Assembly (NCBI GenBank): GCA_030037895.1
Contig: JASHPW010000084.1
Location: 1 to 54,017, forward strand
Length of the DNA stretch: 54,017 bases
Direction of reading: 5' to 3'
From: Xanthobacteraceae bacterium
GTDB taxonomy: Bacteria; Pseudomonadota; Alphaproteobacteria; Rhizobiales; Xanthobacteraceae
In this document: positions 15,747 through 24,266 of the stretch, piece after piece
Layout: each line of letters opens with the position of its first letter
Numbering within the stretch: the stretch's first letter is position 1
The notes under the pieces: model-generated
What the model saw: the letters and a program-made list of their open reading frames with translations, nothing else
The model's database searches: none
What the model was told of the DNA's origin: nothing
Program-made: the position numbers and the translations under genes

Positions 15747-17498
15747 GTGGCGGCGGTCATGGCTGATGCGCAACACGCTGCCGAACGTCCTCTGGCCAAC
15801 GGCCGGACGCGGATCGATTTCCAGACCGAGCCTGCGCACTATCGCCATTGGAAGCTCAAGATCGAGGGCGACATCGCCACGTTGTTCCTGGACGTGGACG
15901 AGAAGGGAGCTCTGTTCGAAGGCTACGACCTCAAGCTCAACTCCTACGATCTCGGGGTCGATATCGAACTTGCCGACGCCGTCGAGCGGCTGCGCTTCGA
16001 GCATCCGCAGGTCCGCGTTCTGGTTTTGCGCTCGGGCAAGCCGCGGGTGTTCTGCGCCGGCGCCAACATCCGCATGCTCGCCGGCGCGAGCCATGCGCAC
16101 AAGGTCAACTTCTGCAAATTCACCAACGAAACGCGCAACGGCATCGAAGATTTGAGCGCGAATTCCGGCCTCAAGACCATCTGCGCCATCAGCGGCACGG
16201 CGGCGGGCGGCGGCTACGAATTGGCGCTCGCCGCCGACCACATCATGCTGGTGGACGACGGCTCCTCGGCGGTCGCCTTGCCGGAATTGCCGTTGCTTGC
16301 GGTGCTGCCCGGCACCGGCGGCCTCACCCGCGTTTCCGACAAGCGCAAGGTGCGCCGCGACCACGCCGATTTTTTCTGCACCACGGAAGAAGGCGTGAAG
16401 GGCAAGCGCGCGCTCGAATGGCGGCTGGTCGATGAAGTAGTGCGGGGCTCGAAATTCGAGGAGACGATCGCCGCGCGGGCGAAGGAATTCGCGGCGAAAT
16501 CCCGCCGTGCCACTGTGAGCCGGGGCATCAAGCTCGCGCCGCTCGCGCGCAGCTTCACCGCGGACGGCGTCGAATACGGTTCGCTCGCCGTCGCGTTCGA
16601 CCGCGCCGGGCGGATCGCCACGATCACATTGCGCGGGCCCGCGGCGCCGCCGCCGGCTTCGGCCGACGCCATGGCGGCGCTCGGCTCGAATTTCTGGCCG
16701 CTGCAGCTCGCGCGCGAACTCGACGACGCCATCCTCCACATCCGGCTCAACGAGTTCGATGTCGCCGCGATCGTGTTCAAATCCGCAGGCGATCCGGACG
16801 AGGTCGTCGCCTATGAGCGGTTCCTCGACGCCAACAAGGATCACTGGCTCGCGCGCGAGATCCGGCTTTTGTGGAAACGCGTGCTCAAGCGCGTCGATCT
16901 CACCTCGCGCTCGCTCGTCGCCCTCATCGAACCGGGCTCGTGCTTTGCCGGCACGCTCGCGGAGCTCGCCTTCGCCAGCGACCGCTCCTACATGCTGGCC
17001 TCCTCCCTTCCCTCCCCCGCAAGCGGGGAAGGGTCAGGGAGAGGGCGCAGCGGCGACAACAAGCCTGCGGCGACGATCGCGCTGACCGAGGCCAATTTCG
17101 GCGCCTATCCGATGTCAAATGGCCTAACCCGGCTCGCCAGCCGCTTCCTCGCCGATCCCGCCGATCTTGACGCAGCGAGAGCCGCGCGCGGCAAAATGCT
17201 CGACGCCGCGGCCGCAGAGCGGCTCGGGCTCATCACCTTCGCGCCCGACGACATCGACTGGGACGACGAGGTGCGCGTCTTCCTCGAAGAGCGCGCCAGC
17301 TTCTCGCCCGACGGCCTCACCGGCCTCGAAGCCAATCTACGCTTCGCCGGGCCGGAGACCATGGAATCGAAAATCTTCGCCCGGTTGAGCGCGTGGCAGA
17401 ACTGGATTTTCCAACGCCCCAACGCTGTCGGCGAGGAGGGCGCGCTCAAGCGCTACGGCACCGGCCAGAAGCCGGTGTTCGATACCCGGAGGGTATGA
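15747..17498 (+). CDS. boxC: benzoyl-CoA-dihydrodiol lyase BoxC
   Basis: Opens the epoxide ring of 2,3-epoxybenzoyl-CoA by hydrolysis and C-C cleavage, giving 3,4-dehydroadipyl-CoA semialdehyde and formate. The 583-residue protein belongs to the crotonase superfamily: RVFCAGANIRMLAGASHAHKVNFCKFTNETRNGIED, ISGTAAGGGYELALAADHIML and LPELPLLAVLPGTGGLTRV in the first half, and a second crotonase-like part ending near KRYGTGQKPVFDTRRV. It is longer than usual (about 555). About 17 extra residues near 418-434 come from an inserted palindromic repeat, in frame. GTG at 15747 or ATG at 15759 may be the start. boxB follows. Confidence 0.93.
   Translation: MAAVMADAQHAAERPLANGRTRIDFQTEPAHYRHWKLKIEGDIATLFLDVDEKGALFEGYDLKLNSYDLGVDIELADAVERLRFEHPQVRVLVLRSGKPRVFCAGANIRMLAGASHAHKVNFCKFTNETRNGIEDLSANSGLKTICAISGTAAGGGYELALAADHIMLVDDGSSAVALPELPLLAVLPGTGGLTRVSDKRKVRRDHADFFCTTEEGVKGKRALEWRLVDEVVRGSKFEETIAARAKEFAAKSRRATVSRGIKLAPLARSFTADGVEYGSLAVAFDRAGRIATITLRGPAAPPPASADAMAALGSNFWPLQLARELDDAILHIRLNEFDVAAIVFKSAGDPDEVVAYERFLDANKDHWLAREIRLLWKRVLKRVDLTSRSLVALIEPGSCFAGTLAELAFASDRSYMLASSLPSPASGEGSGRGRSGDNKPAATIALTEANFGAYPMSNGLTRLASRFLADPADLDAARAARGKMLDAAAAERLGLITFAPDDIDWDDEVRVFLEERASFSPDGLTGLEANLRFAGPETMESKIFARLSAWQNWIFQRPNAVGEEGALKRYGTGQKPVFDTRRV
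17000..17050. repeat. G/C-rich palindromic repeat inserted within boxC
   Basis: CTTCCCTCCCCCGC-AA-GCGGGGAAGGG followed by TCAGGGAGAGGGCGCAGCGG, a sequence type common between genes in Hyphomicrobiales. It sits in frame inside boxC and encodes SSLPSPASGEGSGRGRSG between YMLA and DNKPAATI. A related hairpin lies at 23975-24000. The family assignment is from general knowledge of this order's repeats. Confidence 0.7.
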
Positions 17499-17503
17499 AT
17501 TCA

Positions 17504-17592
17504 GATGACGGAGGACGGACGACGGAGGACAGATGAAGGCGACGAATGCTGGCGCGGCATCCGTCGTCCGTCATCCGCCGTCTGTCCTCCGC
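17504..17592. repeat. inverted repeat between boxC and boxB
   Basis: GACGGAGGACGGACGACGGAGGAC on the left is mirrored by GTCGTCCGTCATCCGCCGTCTGTCCTCC on the right, forming a long imperfect stem. A short related piece occurs at 24249-24267. It could act as an RNA-stabilising or processing element between the two genes. Confidence 0.6.
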
Positions 17593-17605
17593 CAAGGAGC
17601 CGGCC

Positions 17606-19054
17606 ATGAGCACCGTCGAGACCGTCGACTACACGACCAGGATTCCGAACAACGTCAATCTCGCCGAGGACTGGCAGGTTTTGCGCGCGCTGGAGAGCTG
17701 GCATCCGGGCTACATCGACTGGTGGAAGGACATGGGGCCGGAAGGATTCCAAGAAGCGCTCGTTTATCTGCGCACCGCCGTCTCGGTCGATCCGAAGGGC
17801 TGGGCGAAGTTCGACTATGTGCGGATGCCCGAATACCGCTGGGGCATCCTGCTCGCCCCGAAGGACGACAATCGCATGATTCCGTTCGGCCGCCACTGCG
17901 GCGAGCCGGCCTGGCAGGACGTGCCCGGCGAGTATCGCGCCATGCTGCGCCGCCTCGTCGTCATCCAGGGCGATACTGAACCGGCTTCGGTCGAGCAGCA
18001 GCGCCATCTCGGCAAGACCGCGCCCTCGCTCTACGACTTGCGCAACGTCTTCCAGGTCAACGTCGAGGAAGGCCGCCATTTGTGGGCCATGGTCTACATC
18101 CTGCAGAAATATTTCGGCCGCGCCGGCCGCGCGGAGGCGGCCGAGCTGCTGCAGCGCCGCTCCGGCGACGCCGACAAGCCGCGCATGCTCGGCGCCTTCA
18201 ACGAGGCGACGCCCGACTGGCTGTCGTTCTACATGTTCACGTTCTTCACGGATCGCGACGGCAAGATGCAATTGGAGAGCTTGGCCCAATCGGGCTTCGA
18301 CCCGCTCTCGCGCACCTGCCGCTTCATGCTGACGGAGGAGGCGCACCACATGTTCGTCGGCGATACCGGCGTCGGCCGCACCGTCCAGCGCACCTGCGAG
18401 GCGATGCAGGCGGCCGGCATCGAGGACCCGATGGATATCGACAAGGTGCGCGCACTCGGCGTGATCGACCTGCCGACGATGCAGAAGAAGCTCAACCTGC
18501 ACTATTCGCTGTCGCTCGATCTGTTCGGCTCGGAGGTCTCGACCAACGCCGCCAATGCGTTCAGCGCCAGCCTCAAGGGCCGCTTCCAGGAGACCAAGGT
18601 CGAAGACGACCACCGGCTGGAGAACGCGACCTATCCGGTGCTCAAGCTCGTCGACGGCGAGATCACGCGCGTCGAGGAACCGGCGCTGACCGCGGTCAAC
18701 ATGCGGCTGCGCGACGACTACACCGCCGATTGCCAGCGCGGCCTCGACCGCTGGAACAAGGTCATCGCCAGGACCGGCGTGGCCTTCAAGTTCGAGCTGC
18801 CGCATGTCGGCTTCCACCGCCGGATCGGCGAGTTCAAGGACGTCAAGGTGTCGCCGGCCGGCGAACTGATCGACGAGGCGACCTGGAACCGCGATGTCGG
18901 CAAGTGGCTGCCGTCGCAGGACGACGGCGATTTCATCGTCAGCCTGATGCGGCCGGTCACCGAGCCGGGCAAGTTCGCGAGTTGGATCGCGCCGCCGCGC
19001 ATCGGCATCGACAACAAGCCCGGCGACTTCGAGTATGTGAAGATCGCGGCGTAG
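17606..19054 (+). CDS. boxB: benzoyl-CoA 2,3-epoxidase subunit BoxB
   Basis: Oxygenase component that epoxidises the ring of benzoyl-CoA with O2, with electrons from the reductase BoxA. The 482-residue, all-helical diiron protein has carboxylate/histidine iron ligands in NVEEGRHLWAMVY (Glu155 and His158 region) and LTEEAHHMFVGD (Glu244/245 to His248). WHPGYIDWWKDMGPEGFQ and RYLRTAV-like segments near the N-terminus are typical of the family. The ATG at 17606 has an AAGGAG site. BoxA, benzoate-CoA ligase and the semialdehyde dehydrogenase are not found in the window and must be elsewhere. Confidence 0.94.
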   Translation: MSTVETVDYTTRIPNNVNLAEDWQVLRALESWHPGYIDWWKDMGPEGFQEALVYLRTAVSVDPKGWAKFDYVRMPEYRWGILLAPKDDNRMIPFGRHCGEPAWQDVPGEYRAMLRRLVVIQGDTEPASVEQQRHLGKTAPSLYDLRNVFQVNVEEGRHLWAMVYILQKYFGRAGRAEAAELLQRRSGDADKPRMLGAFNEATPDWLSFYMFTFFTDRDGKMQLESLAQSGFDPLSRTCRFMLTEEAHHMFVGDTGVGRTVQRTCEAMQAAGIEDPMDIDKVRALGVIDLPTMQKKLNLHYSLSLDLFGSEVSTNAANAFSASLKGRFQETKVEDDHRLENATYPVLKLVDGEITRVEEPALTAVNMRLRDDYTADCQRGLDRWNKVIARTGVAFKFELPHVGFHRRIGEFKDVKVSPAGELIDEATWNRDVGKWLPSQDDGDFIVSLMRPVTEPGKFASWIAPPRIGIDNKPGDFEYVKIAA

Positions 19055-19072
19055 CGTCCTCTCAGCCGTTCA

Positions 19073-19183
19073 CCGTCGTCCTGAGGTGACCGCGAAGCGG
19101 CCCTCGAAGGACGAATGGTCGCGGCGTTGGCGCCGTCGCCCTTCGAGGCTCGGCACTGCGCGCCGAGCGCCTCAGGGTGACGG
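19073..19183. repeat. long imperfect hairpin repeat downstream of boxB
   Basis: CCGTCGTCCTGAGGTG at the left end pairs with CGCCTCAGGGTGACGG at the right, with CTCGAAGGACGA and CCCTTCGAGG inside. This intergenic repeat type is frequent in Hyphomicrobiales genomes. It lies between boxB and the ABC transporter operon and may also end box transcription. Confidence 0.7.
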
Positions 19184-19344
19184 ACTGCTCCCTTCCCCGG
19201 CAGCCCTTCGCGCAGTCCCGCCCGCGCGAGGCTCTCGCCGGTCCCGATTCACGCCGCGACCGCGGTCGCGGCGCGTCCGAAAGCCGGTGACCACTTTTCG
19301 GGATCATGCTCTACTCTCGCGTCGTCGGCGGAGAGGAACAACCC

Positions 19345-20367
19345 ATGCCGTTTGCCACGAGGTTCTGGTCGGCTGTCGCCGCGACCGGCGTCTTTGCCGC
19401 CACCGTGACGGGGCCGGTGTCCGCCCAGGCGCCCGACAAGGTCTCGTTCGGCACCAACTGGGTGGCGGAAGCCGAGCACGGCGGCTTCTACCAGGCGCTC
19501 GCCGACGGCACCTATCGCCAGTACGGCCTCGACGTGACCATCGTGCCGGGCGGCCCCAACGCCAACAATCGCATGCTGCTGCTCGTCGGCAAGATCGACT
19601 TTTATCTGAGCGCCAACACGCTGCAGGGCTTCGACGCGGTCGAGCATAACGTGCCGACCGTCGAGATCGCCGCCATGTTCCAAAAGGATCCGCAGGTCCT
19701 CATCGTTCACCCCGATCAGGGCATCGACAAATTCGCGGATTTGAAGAAGCTGACGCTGTTCGTCTCCAAGGAGGGGATGGCGACCTATTTCCAATGGCTC
19801 AAGGCCGATTTCGGCTTCAAGGAGGATCGGGTCAAGCCTTACACCTTCAATCCGCAGCCCTTCCTCGCCGACACGAAGAGCGCGATGCAGGGCTACGTTA
19901 CCTCGGAGCCGTTTGCCGTCGAGAAGGCGGGCAAGTTCAAGCCCAGAATTTTCCTGCTCGCCGATCAAGGCTTCAGCTCCTACTCGACGCTGATCGAGAC
20001 GCGCCGCGATCTGGTCGAGAACAAGCCCGGCCTGGTGCAGCGTTTCGTCGATGCCTCGATCATCGGCTGGTACAATTACCTTTACGGCGACAACAGGCCG
20101 GCCAATGCGCTGATCAAGCGGCAGAACCCGGAGATGAGCGACGAACTGCTCGCCTTCTCGGTCGCCAAGATGAAGGAATACGGCATCGTCGATTCCGGCG
20201 ATTCGCTTACCCTCGGCATCGGCGCCATGACCGACGCGCGCATGAAGGATTTCTTCGACAAGATGGTGCGCTCCGGCGTCGCCAAGGCCGATCTCGATTA
20301 CCGCAAATCCTATACGCGGCAATTCGTCGACAAGAAGGTCGGGCTTGATCTGCGGCCGAAGCAGTAG
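19345..20367 (+). CDS. ABC transporter substrate-binding protein (NMT1/SsuA-like)
   Basis: Periplasmic binding protein of 340 residues with a signal peptide (RFWSAVAATGVFAATVTGPVSAQA, cleavage near residue 27). The NMT1/THI5-like fold is seen in VSFGTNWVAEAEHGGFYQALADGTYRQYGLDVTIVPGGP and in the hinge segment QGFDAVEHNVPTVEIAAMFQKDPQVLIVHPDQGID. Related proteins bind sulfonates, pyrimidines or other small anions; the ligand cannot be read from sequence here. A GGAGAGGAA site precedes the ATG at 19345. The gene starts a three-gene uptake operon with an ATPase and a permease. Confidence 0.88.
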   Translation: MPFATRFWSAVAATGVFAATVTGPVSAQAPDKVSFGTNWVAEAEHGGFYQALADGTYRQYGLDVTIVPGGPNANNRMLLLVGKIDFYLSANTLQGFDAVEHNVPTVEIAAMFQKDPQVLIVHPDQGIDKFADLKKLTLFVSKEGMATYFQWLKADFGFKEDRVKPYTFNPQPFLADTKSAMQGYVTSEPFAVEKAGKFKPRIFLLADQGFSSYSTLIETRRDLVENKPGLVQRFVDASIIGWYNYLYGDNRPANALIKRQNPEMSDELLAFSVAKMKEYGIVDSGDSLTLGIGAMTDARMKDFFDKMVRSGVAKADLDYRKSYTRQFVDKKVGLDLRPKQ

Positions 20368-20369
20368 CG

Positions 20370-21170
20370 ATGCGGACGCCGCCGGCGACCATTCAGTCCT
20401 CCCCCCTCGTTGCGCTGCGCAATGTCGGCAAGACCTTTCCCAACGGCATACGCGCGCTTGCCGGGCTCGATCTCGACGTCCGCCCGGGCGAATTCCTGGC
20501 GCTGCTCGGCCCTTCGGGCTGCGGCAAATCAACCGCATTGCGCATCATCGCCGGATTGAGCGAGCCGAGCGAAGGCGCCGTCGAATGGCCGCGCGCGGCG
20601 GCGGCGGCCGAAAGCGAAAGCCGGATCGGCTTCGTCTTCCAGGAGCCGACGTTGATGCCGTGGACAAACGTCTTCAACAACGTGCTGCTGCCGCTCAAGC
20701 TCAAGAGCGAGCCGGCGGGCAAGGCGGCCGCGCGCGTCAAGGCCGCGCTCGACCGCGTCGGCCTGCAGAGCTTCGACCGCGCCTATCCGCGCGAATTGTC
20801 CGGCGGCATGCGCATGCGCGTCTCGATCGCCCGCGCACTCGTGACCGAGCCACAGCTCCTGTTGATGGACGAGCCGTTCGCCGCGCTCGACGAGATCACG
20901 CGCTTCAAGCTCAACGACGATCTCCTGCAGATGTGGCAAGCGCTGCGCACCACGGTCATCTTCGTCACCCATTCGGTGTTCGAGTCGGTGTACCTCGCCA
21001 ACCGCGTCGTGGTGATGGCGGCGCGTCCGGGCCGCGTCTTCAGCGAGCTTAGCGTCGATGCGCCTTATCCGCGCAACCAGGATTTCCGCACCTCGCCCGC
21101 CTACGCCGCGTCCTGCCGCCGCGCGTCGGCGGCTTTGGCGCAGGCGATGGCCGCGGGAGGCGAGCCATGA
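20370..21170 (+). CDS. ABC transporter ATP-binding protein (nitrate/sulfonate/taurine type)
   Basis: ATPase of 266 residues energising the uptake system. It has Walker A LLGPSGCGKSTALR, Q-loop GFVFQEPTLMPWTNVF, signature ELSGGMRMRVSIARAL, Walker B LLLMDEPFAALDE and the H-loop VIFVTHSVFE. The start is two bases after the stop of the binding protein, and its end overlaps the permease start by four bases, so all three genes form an operon. The ligand is inferred only from the family. Confidence 0.92.
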   Translation: MRTPPATIQSSPLVALRNVGKTFPNGIRALAGLDLDVRPGEFLALLGPSGCGKSTALRIIAGLSEPSEGAVEWPRAAAAAESESRIGFVFQEPTLMPWTNVFNNVLLPLKLKSEPAGKAAARVKAALDRVGLQSFDRAYPRELSGGMRMRVSIARALVTEPQLLLMDEPFAALDEITRFKLNDDLLQMWQALRTTVIFVTHSVFESVYLANRVVVMAARPGRVFSELSVDAPYPRNQDFRTSPAYAASCRRASAALAQAMAAGGEP

Positions 21171-21976
21171 ACGCGCGCGGCTCCGTCGGCGAGCATCGCG
21201 AGCGGGCGCTGCGCATCGCGCTGCCGGTCGCGGTGCTCGCGCTCGGCCTTGCGGTCTGGGAATTGGTGGTGCGGAGCGAAGGGATACCGCCCTACGTGCT
21301 GCCAGCGCCCGATCTCGTCCTGCGCACGCTGTTCGCCGACTGGACCTTATTGTCACATTCGCTGCTGGTCACGCTCATCACCACCGTCGAGGGCTTCTTG
21401 CTGGCGGCGGTCGGCGGCATCGGGCTCGCGGTCCTGTTCAACCAGTCGCGGCTCGTCGAATATTCGCTCTATCCCTATGCGGTGATTTTGCAAGTGACGC
21501 CGATCGTGGCCGTGGCGCCGCTCCTTCTGATCTACTTGCCGCAGCAGGCGGCGGTGCTCGCCTGCGCCTGGATCGTGGCGTTCTTCCCGGTGCTGGCGAA
21601 CACCACGCTCGGATTGAATTCAGTCGATCGCAATCTCGCCGACCTGTTCGCGCTCCACGGCGCCTCGCGCGGCCAGGTGCTGTGGCATCTCAAGCTGCCC
21701 TCGGCGCTCCCTTATATGCTCGGCGGGCTGCGCATCGCCGGCGGGCTGTCGCTGATCGGCGCGGTGGTCGCCGAGATCGCCGCCGGCTCGGCGGGCGCCG
21801 GCTCCGGCCTCGCCTACCGCATCGCCGAATCGGGCTACCGGCTCAATATCCCGCGCATGTTCGCGGCGCTACTGCTCCTCTCGCTCGCCGGCATCGTCAT
21901 CTTCTATCTGCTTTCCGTCATCAGTCACCTGGCGCTGCGGCGCTGGCACGAGAGCGCGCTCGATGGGGAGCATTAA
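21167..21976 (+). CDS. ABC transporter permease (nitrate/sulfonate/taurine type)
   Basis: Inner-membrane permease of 269 residues with several spans, including LPVAVLALGLAVWELVV, FLLAAVGGIGLAVLF and MFAALLLLSLAGIVIFYLLSVI. The EAA-type motif that contacts the ATPase is LADLFALHGASRGQVLWHLKLPSALPYMLGGLRI. It overlaps the ATPase by four bases. It is the last gene of the uptake operon; the next gene follows about 130 bases later. Confidence 0.9.
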   Translation: MNARGSVGEHRERALRIALPVAVLALGLAVWELVVRSEGIPPYVLPAPDLVLRTLFADWTLLSHSLLVTLITTVEGFLLAAVGGIGLAVLFNQSRLVEYSLYPYAVILQVTPIVAVAPLLLIYLPQQAAVLACAWIVAFFPVLANTTLGLNSVDRNLADLFALHGASRGQVLWHLKLPSALPYMLGGLRIAGGLSLIGAVVAEIAAGSAGAGSGLAYRIAESGYRLNIPRMFAALLLLSLAGIVIFYLLSVISHLALRRWHESALDGEH

Positions 21977-22103
21977 CGTCCGGCTCACAAGGTGGGACAT
22001 CAAGAGCCTTGACCCGAACGGTGCATTTCGGTGATCAAGACTTGAGCCGGGCACTCTCGGACGGGCGCGGCCGTAATCGAAGAGCGTCCGAAGGATATTG
22101 ACA

Positions 22104-23315
22104 ATGTCGCAGAATGCCTCGCGCCTTCCCGGGCGCCATTTTTTGCAAATTCCCGGCCCGACGCCCGTTCCCGATCGCGTCCTGCGCGCCATCGATATGC
22201 CGCTCATCGATCAGCGCGGACCGGAATTCGCGAAGCTCGGCAAACGAGTGCTGGAAGCCATCAAGACCATCTTCAAGACCACGCAGCCGGTCATCATCTA
22301 CACCGCGACCGGCACCGGCGCCTGGGAAGCCGCTCTGGTCAATACGCTGTCGCCCGGGGACCGGGTGCTGATGGTCAATACCGGCCAGTTTGCGGCGTTG
22401 TGGAAGACCATGGCCGATCGGCTCGGGCTGCGAGCCGAAGTCATCGCCACCGATTGGCGCGTCGGCGCCGATCCCGCGGCAATCGCGGACCATCTGCGCA
22501 AGGACAAGGCGCGCGAGATCAAGGCCGTCTGCGTGCTGCACAACGAGACCTCGACCGGCTGCCTGTCGCCGATCGGCGAAATCCGCAAGGCGATCGACGC
22601 CGCCGGCCATCCGGCGCTGTTCATGGTCGATACCATCTCCTCGCTCGCCTCGACCGACTACCGCCACGACGAATGGGGCATCGATGTCAGTATCGGCGGC
22701 GCGCAGAAAGGCCTGATGCTGCCGCCGGGCATGTCGTTCAACGCGGTGAGCGCCAAGGCGCTGCACGCGTCGAAGACGGCGAAGCTGCCGCGATCGTTCC
22801 TTTCCTGGGACGACATGCTGACGATGAACAAGCAGGGTTTCTTTCCCTACACGCCGGCGACGCAGATGCTGTACGGCCTCGACACGTCGATCGCGATGCT
22901 GCACGAGGAGGGGCTCGACAACGTCTTTGCCCGCCACCACCGACTTGCCGAGGCGACGCGCCGCGCGGTGCGCGCGTGGGGGCTCGAAATCCTCTGCCGC
23001 GATCCGAAATATTATTCGCCGACCATCACGGCGGCGCTGCTGCCGGAGGGCCACGACGCCGACGCTTTTCGCAGTCTCGCGCTCGCCACTTTCAACATTT
23101 CCTACGGCGCGAGCTTCGGCCCGTATGCCAAAAGATATTTCCGCATCGGCCATCTCGGCGACATCAACGACGCCACGCTCATCGGCGCGCTGGGAGCGAC
23201 GGAAATGGCGCTCGCGCTCGCCGGCGTGCCGCACAAGAAGGGCGGCGTGCAGGCGGCGATGGATTATATCGCCTCGGCGCAATCCGGCGCCGCCGTGCGG
23301 GCGGCGGCCGAATGA
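22104..23315 (+). CDS. class V aminotransferase, serine-glyoxylate aminotransferase-like
   Basis: PLP enzyme of 403 residues. IPGPTPVPDRVLRAIDMPLIDQRGPEF at the N-terminus, TATGTGAWEAALVNTLSPGDRVLM, HNETSTGCLSPI and Lys202 in SIGGAQKGLMLPPG (the PLP Schiff-base lysine) are the pattern of serine-glyoxylate and alanine-glyoxylate aminotransferases. These enzymes make glycine and hydroxypyruvate from serine and glyoxylate. An AAGGA site sits eight bases before ATG 22104; a TTG at 22098 is a less likely start. The link to the upstream transporter is unproven. Confidence 0.85.
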   Translation: MSQNASRLPGRHFLQIPGPTPVPDRVLRAIDMPLIDQRGPEFAKLGKRVLEAIKTIFKTTQPVIIYTATGTGAWEAALVNTLSPGDRVLMVNTGQFAALWKTMADRLGLRAEVIATDWRVGADPAAIADHLRKDKAREIKAVCVLHNETSTGCLSPIGEIRKAIDAAGHPALFMVDTISSLASTDYRHDEWGIDVSIGGAQKGLMLPPGMSFNAVSAKALHASKTAKLPRSFLSWDDMLTMNKQGFFPYTPATQMLYGLDTSIAMLHEEGLDNVFARHHRLAEATRRAVRAWGLEILCRDPKYYSPTITAALLPEGHDADAFRSLALATFNISYGASFGPYAKRYFRIGHLGDINDATLIGALGATEMALALAGVPHKKGGVQAAMDYIASAQSGAAVRAAAE

Positions 23316-23319
23316 CGGA

Positions 23320-23946
23320 TCATGCCAGCGGCACCGCGGCCACTTGGTCCCTGAACGCCGGCCGCGCGGAGATCGCCGCGAACCAGCGTTCGACATGGCG
23401 CAGCGGCGGGCGCTCGGGCACGAGCGCCCGATAGCGATTGGCGATGACGGCGGCGGGAATGTCGCCGTAGGAGAAACCGTCGCCGGCGATGTAGGCGGTC
23501 TTGGCCAACTGACCATCGAGGATGGTCATCGCCGCCGTCGTTTTCTTTTTCGATTCTTCGATCGCCGCGTGGTTGCGTTTTTCCGCCGGCGTGCGGATCA
23601 GGCCCCAGAAGCAATCGAATATCGCCGGCCCGAGAACGCCGAGCTGCCAGTCCATCCAGGCGCTCGCGCGCGCCCGCATGCGCAGGTCGGCCGGTTCGAG
23701 CGCGGTCGCGCGGTGCTTGGCGGCGAGGTAGCGCACGATCGAGTTCGATTCCCATAACAGGAAGCCGTCCTCCTCCTCGAGCGTCGGCACCAGCCCGTTC
23801 GGGTTCATGGCGAGGTAAGCGGGCTCGCGATTCCTGCCGAACGGTCCACCGATATCGATGCGCTCGTGCGGCAGGCCGATCTCGCCGACCGCCCACATCA
23901 CCTTCTGCACGTTTGCCGAGGTGTTCCGTCCCCAGATCTTGATCAT
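23320..23946 (-). CDS. glutathione S-transferase family protein
   Basis: Protein of 208 residues with an N-terminal thioredoxin-like GST domain (MIKIWGRNTSANVQKVMWAVGEIGLPHERID, NPNGLVPTLEEEDGFLLWESNSIVRYLA with the GSH-binding P and ES motif) and an all-helical C-terminal domain. The ATG at 23946 is preceded by GGGAGAG. It is the last of four minus-strand genes (thioredoxin, LON-domain, Trm112, GST) and probably cotranscribed, though the pair to Trm112 is separated by a repeat. The substrate is unknown. Confidence 0.88.
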   Translation of the reverse strand: MIKIWGRNTSANVQKVMWAVGEIGLPHERIDIGGPFGRNREPAYLAMNPNGLVPTLEEEDGFLLWESNSIVRYLAAKHRATALEPADLRMRARASAWMDWQLGVLGPAIFDCFWGLIRTPAEKRNHAAIEESKKKTTAAMTILDGQLAKTAYIAGDGFSYGDIPAAVIANRYRALVPERPPLRHVERWFAAISARPAFRDQVAAVPLA

Positions 23947-23974
23947 GGATGGTCTCTCCCGGGGCTCGCGCTTA

Positions 23975-24000
23975 CCCTTCCCGCAAGCGGCAAGAGGGAG
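23975..24000. repeat. short palindromic repeat (CCCTTCCCGC-AA-GCGGCAAGAGGG)
   Basis: Small hairpin between the GST and Trm112 genes. It resembles the repeat inserted in boxC. It may act as an attenuator between the two genes. Confidence 0.5.
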
Positions 24001-24002
24001 CG

Positions 24003-24194
24003 TCAATCGATCCGGCGCGCTTCCTCCGGCAGCATGATCGGGATGCCGTCGCGGATCGGGTAGGCGAGCTTGGCGGCGCGCGAGATCAACTCTTGCTTCT
24101 CCGCGTCGTATTCGAGCGGACATTTGGTGAGCGGACAAACCAGGATTTCCAAGAGCTTTGGATCGATGCTGTCGGCGGAATGGTCGGTTGACAT
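24003..24194 (-). CDS. Trm112 family protein
   Basis: Protein of 63 residues. [53 protein letters not shown] is the single conserved domain of the bacterial Trm112/YcaR family, with two of the usual zinc-binding cysteines (Cys20 and Cys25). Eukaryotic Trm112 activates methyltransferases; the bacterial role is less clear. It lies between a LON-domain gene and a GST gene on the same strand. Confidence 0.85.
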   Translation of the reverse strand: MSTDHSADSIDPKLLEILVCPLTKCPLEYDAEKQELISRAAKLAYPIRDGIPIMLPEEARRID

Positions 24195-24266
24195 GGGGGG
24201 CTCCGATGCGGCGTTTCTTTGTCTTATAGCAATTCAGCGTGGCGGTTTGTCATCCGCCGTCGTCCG

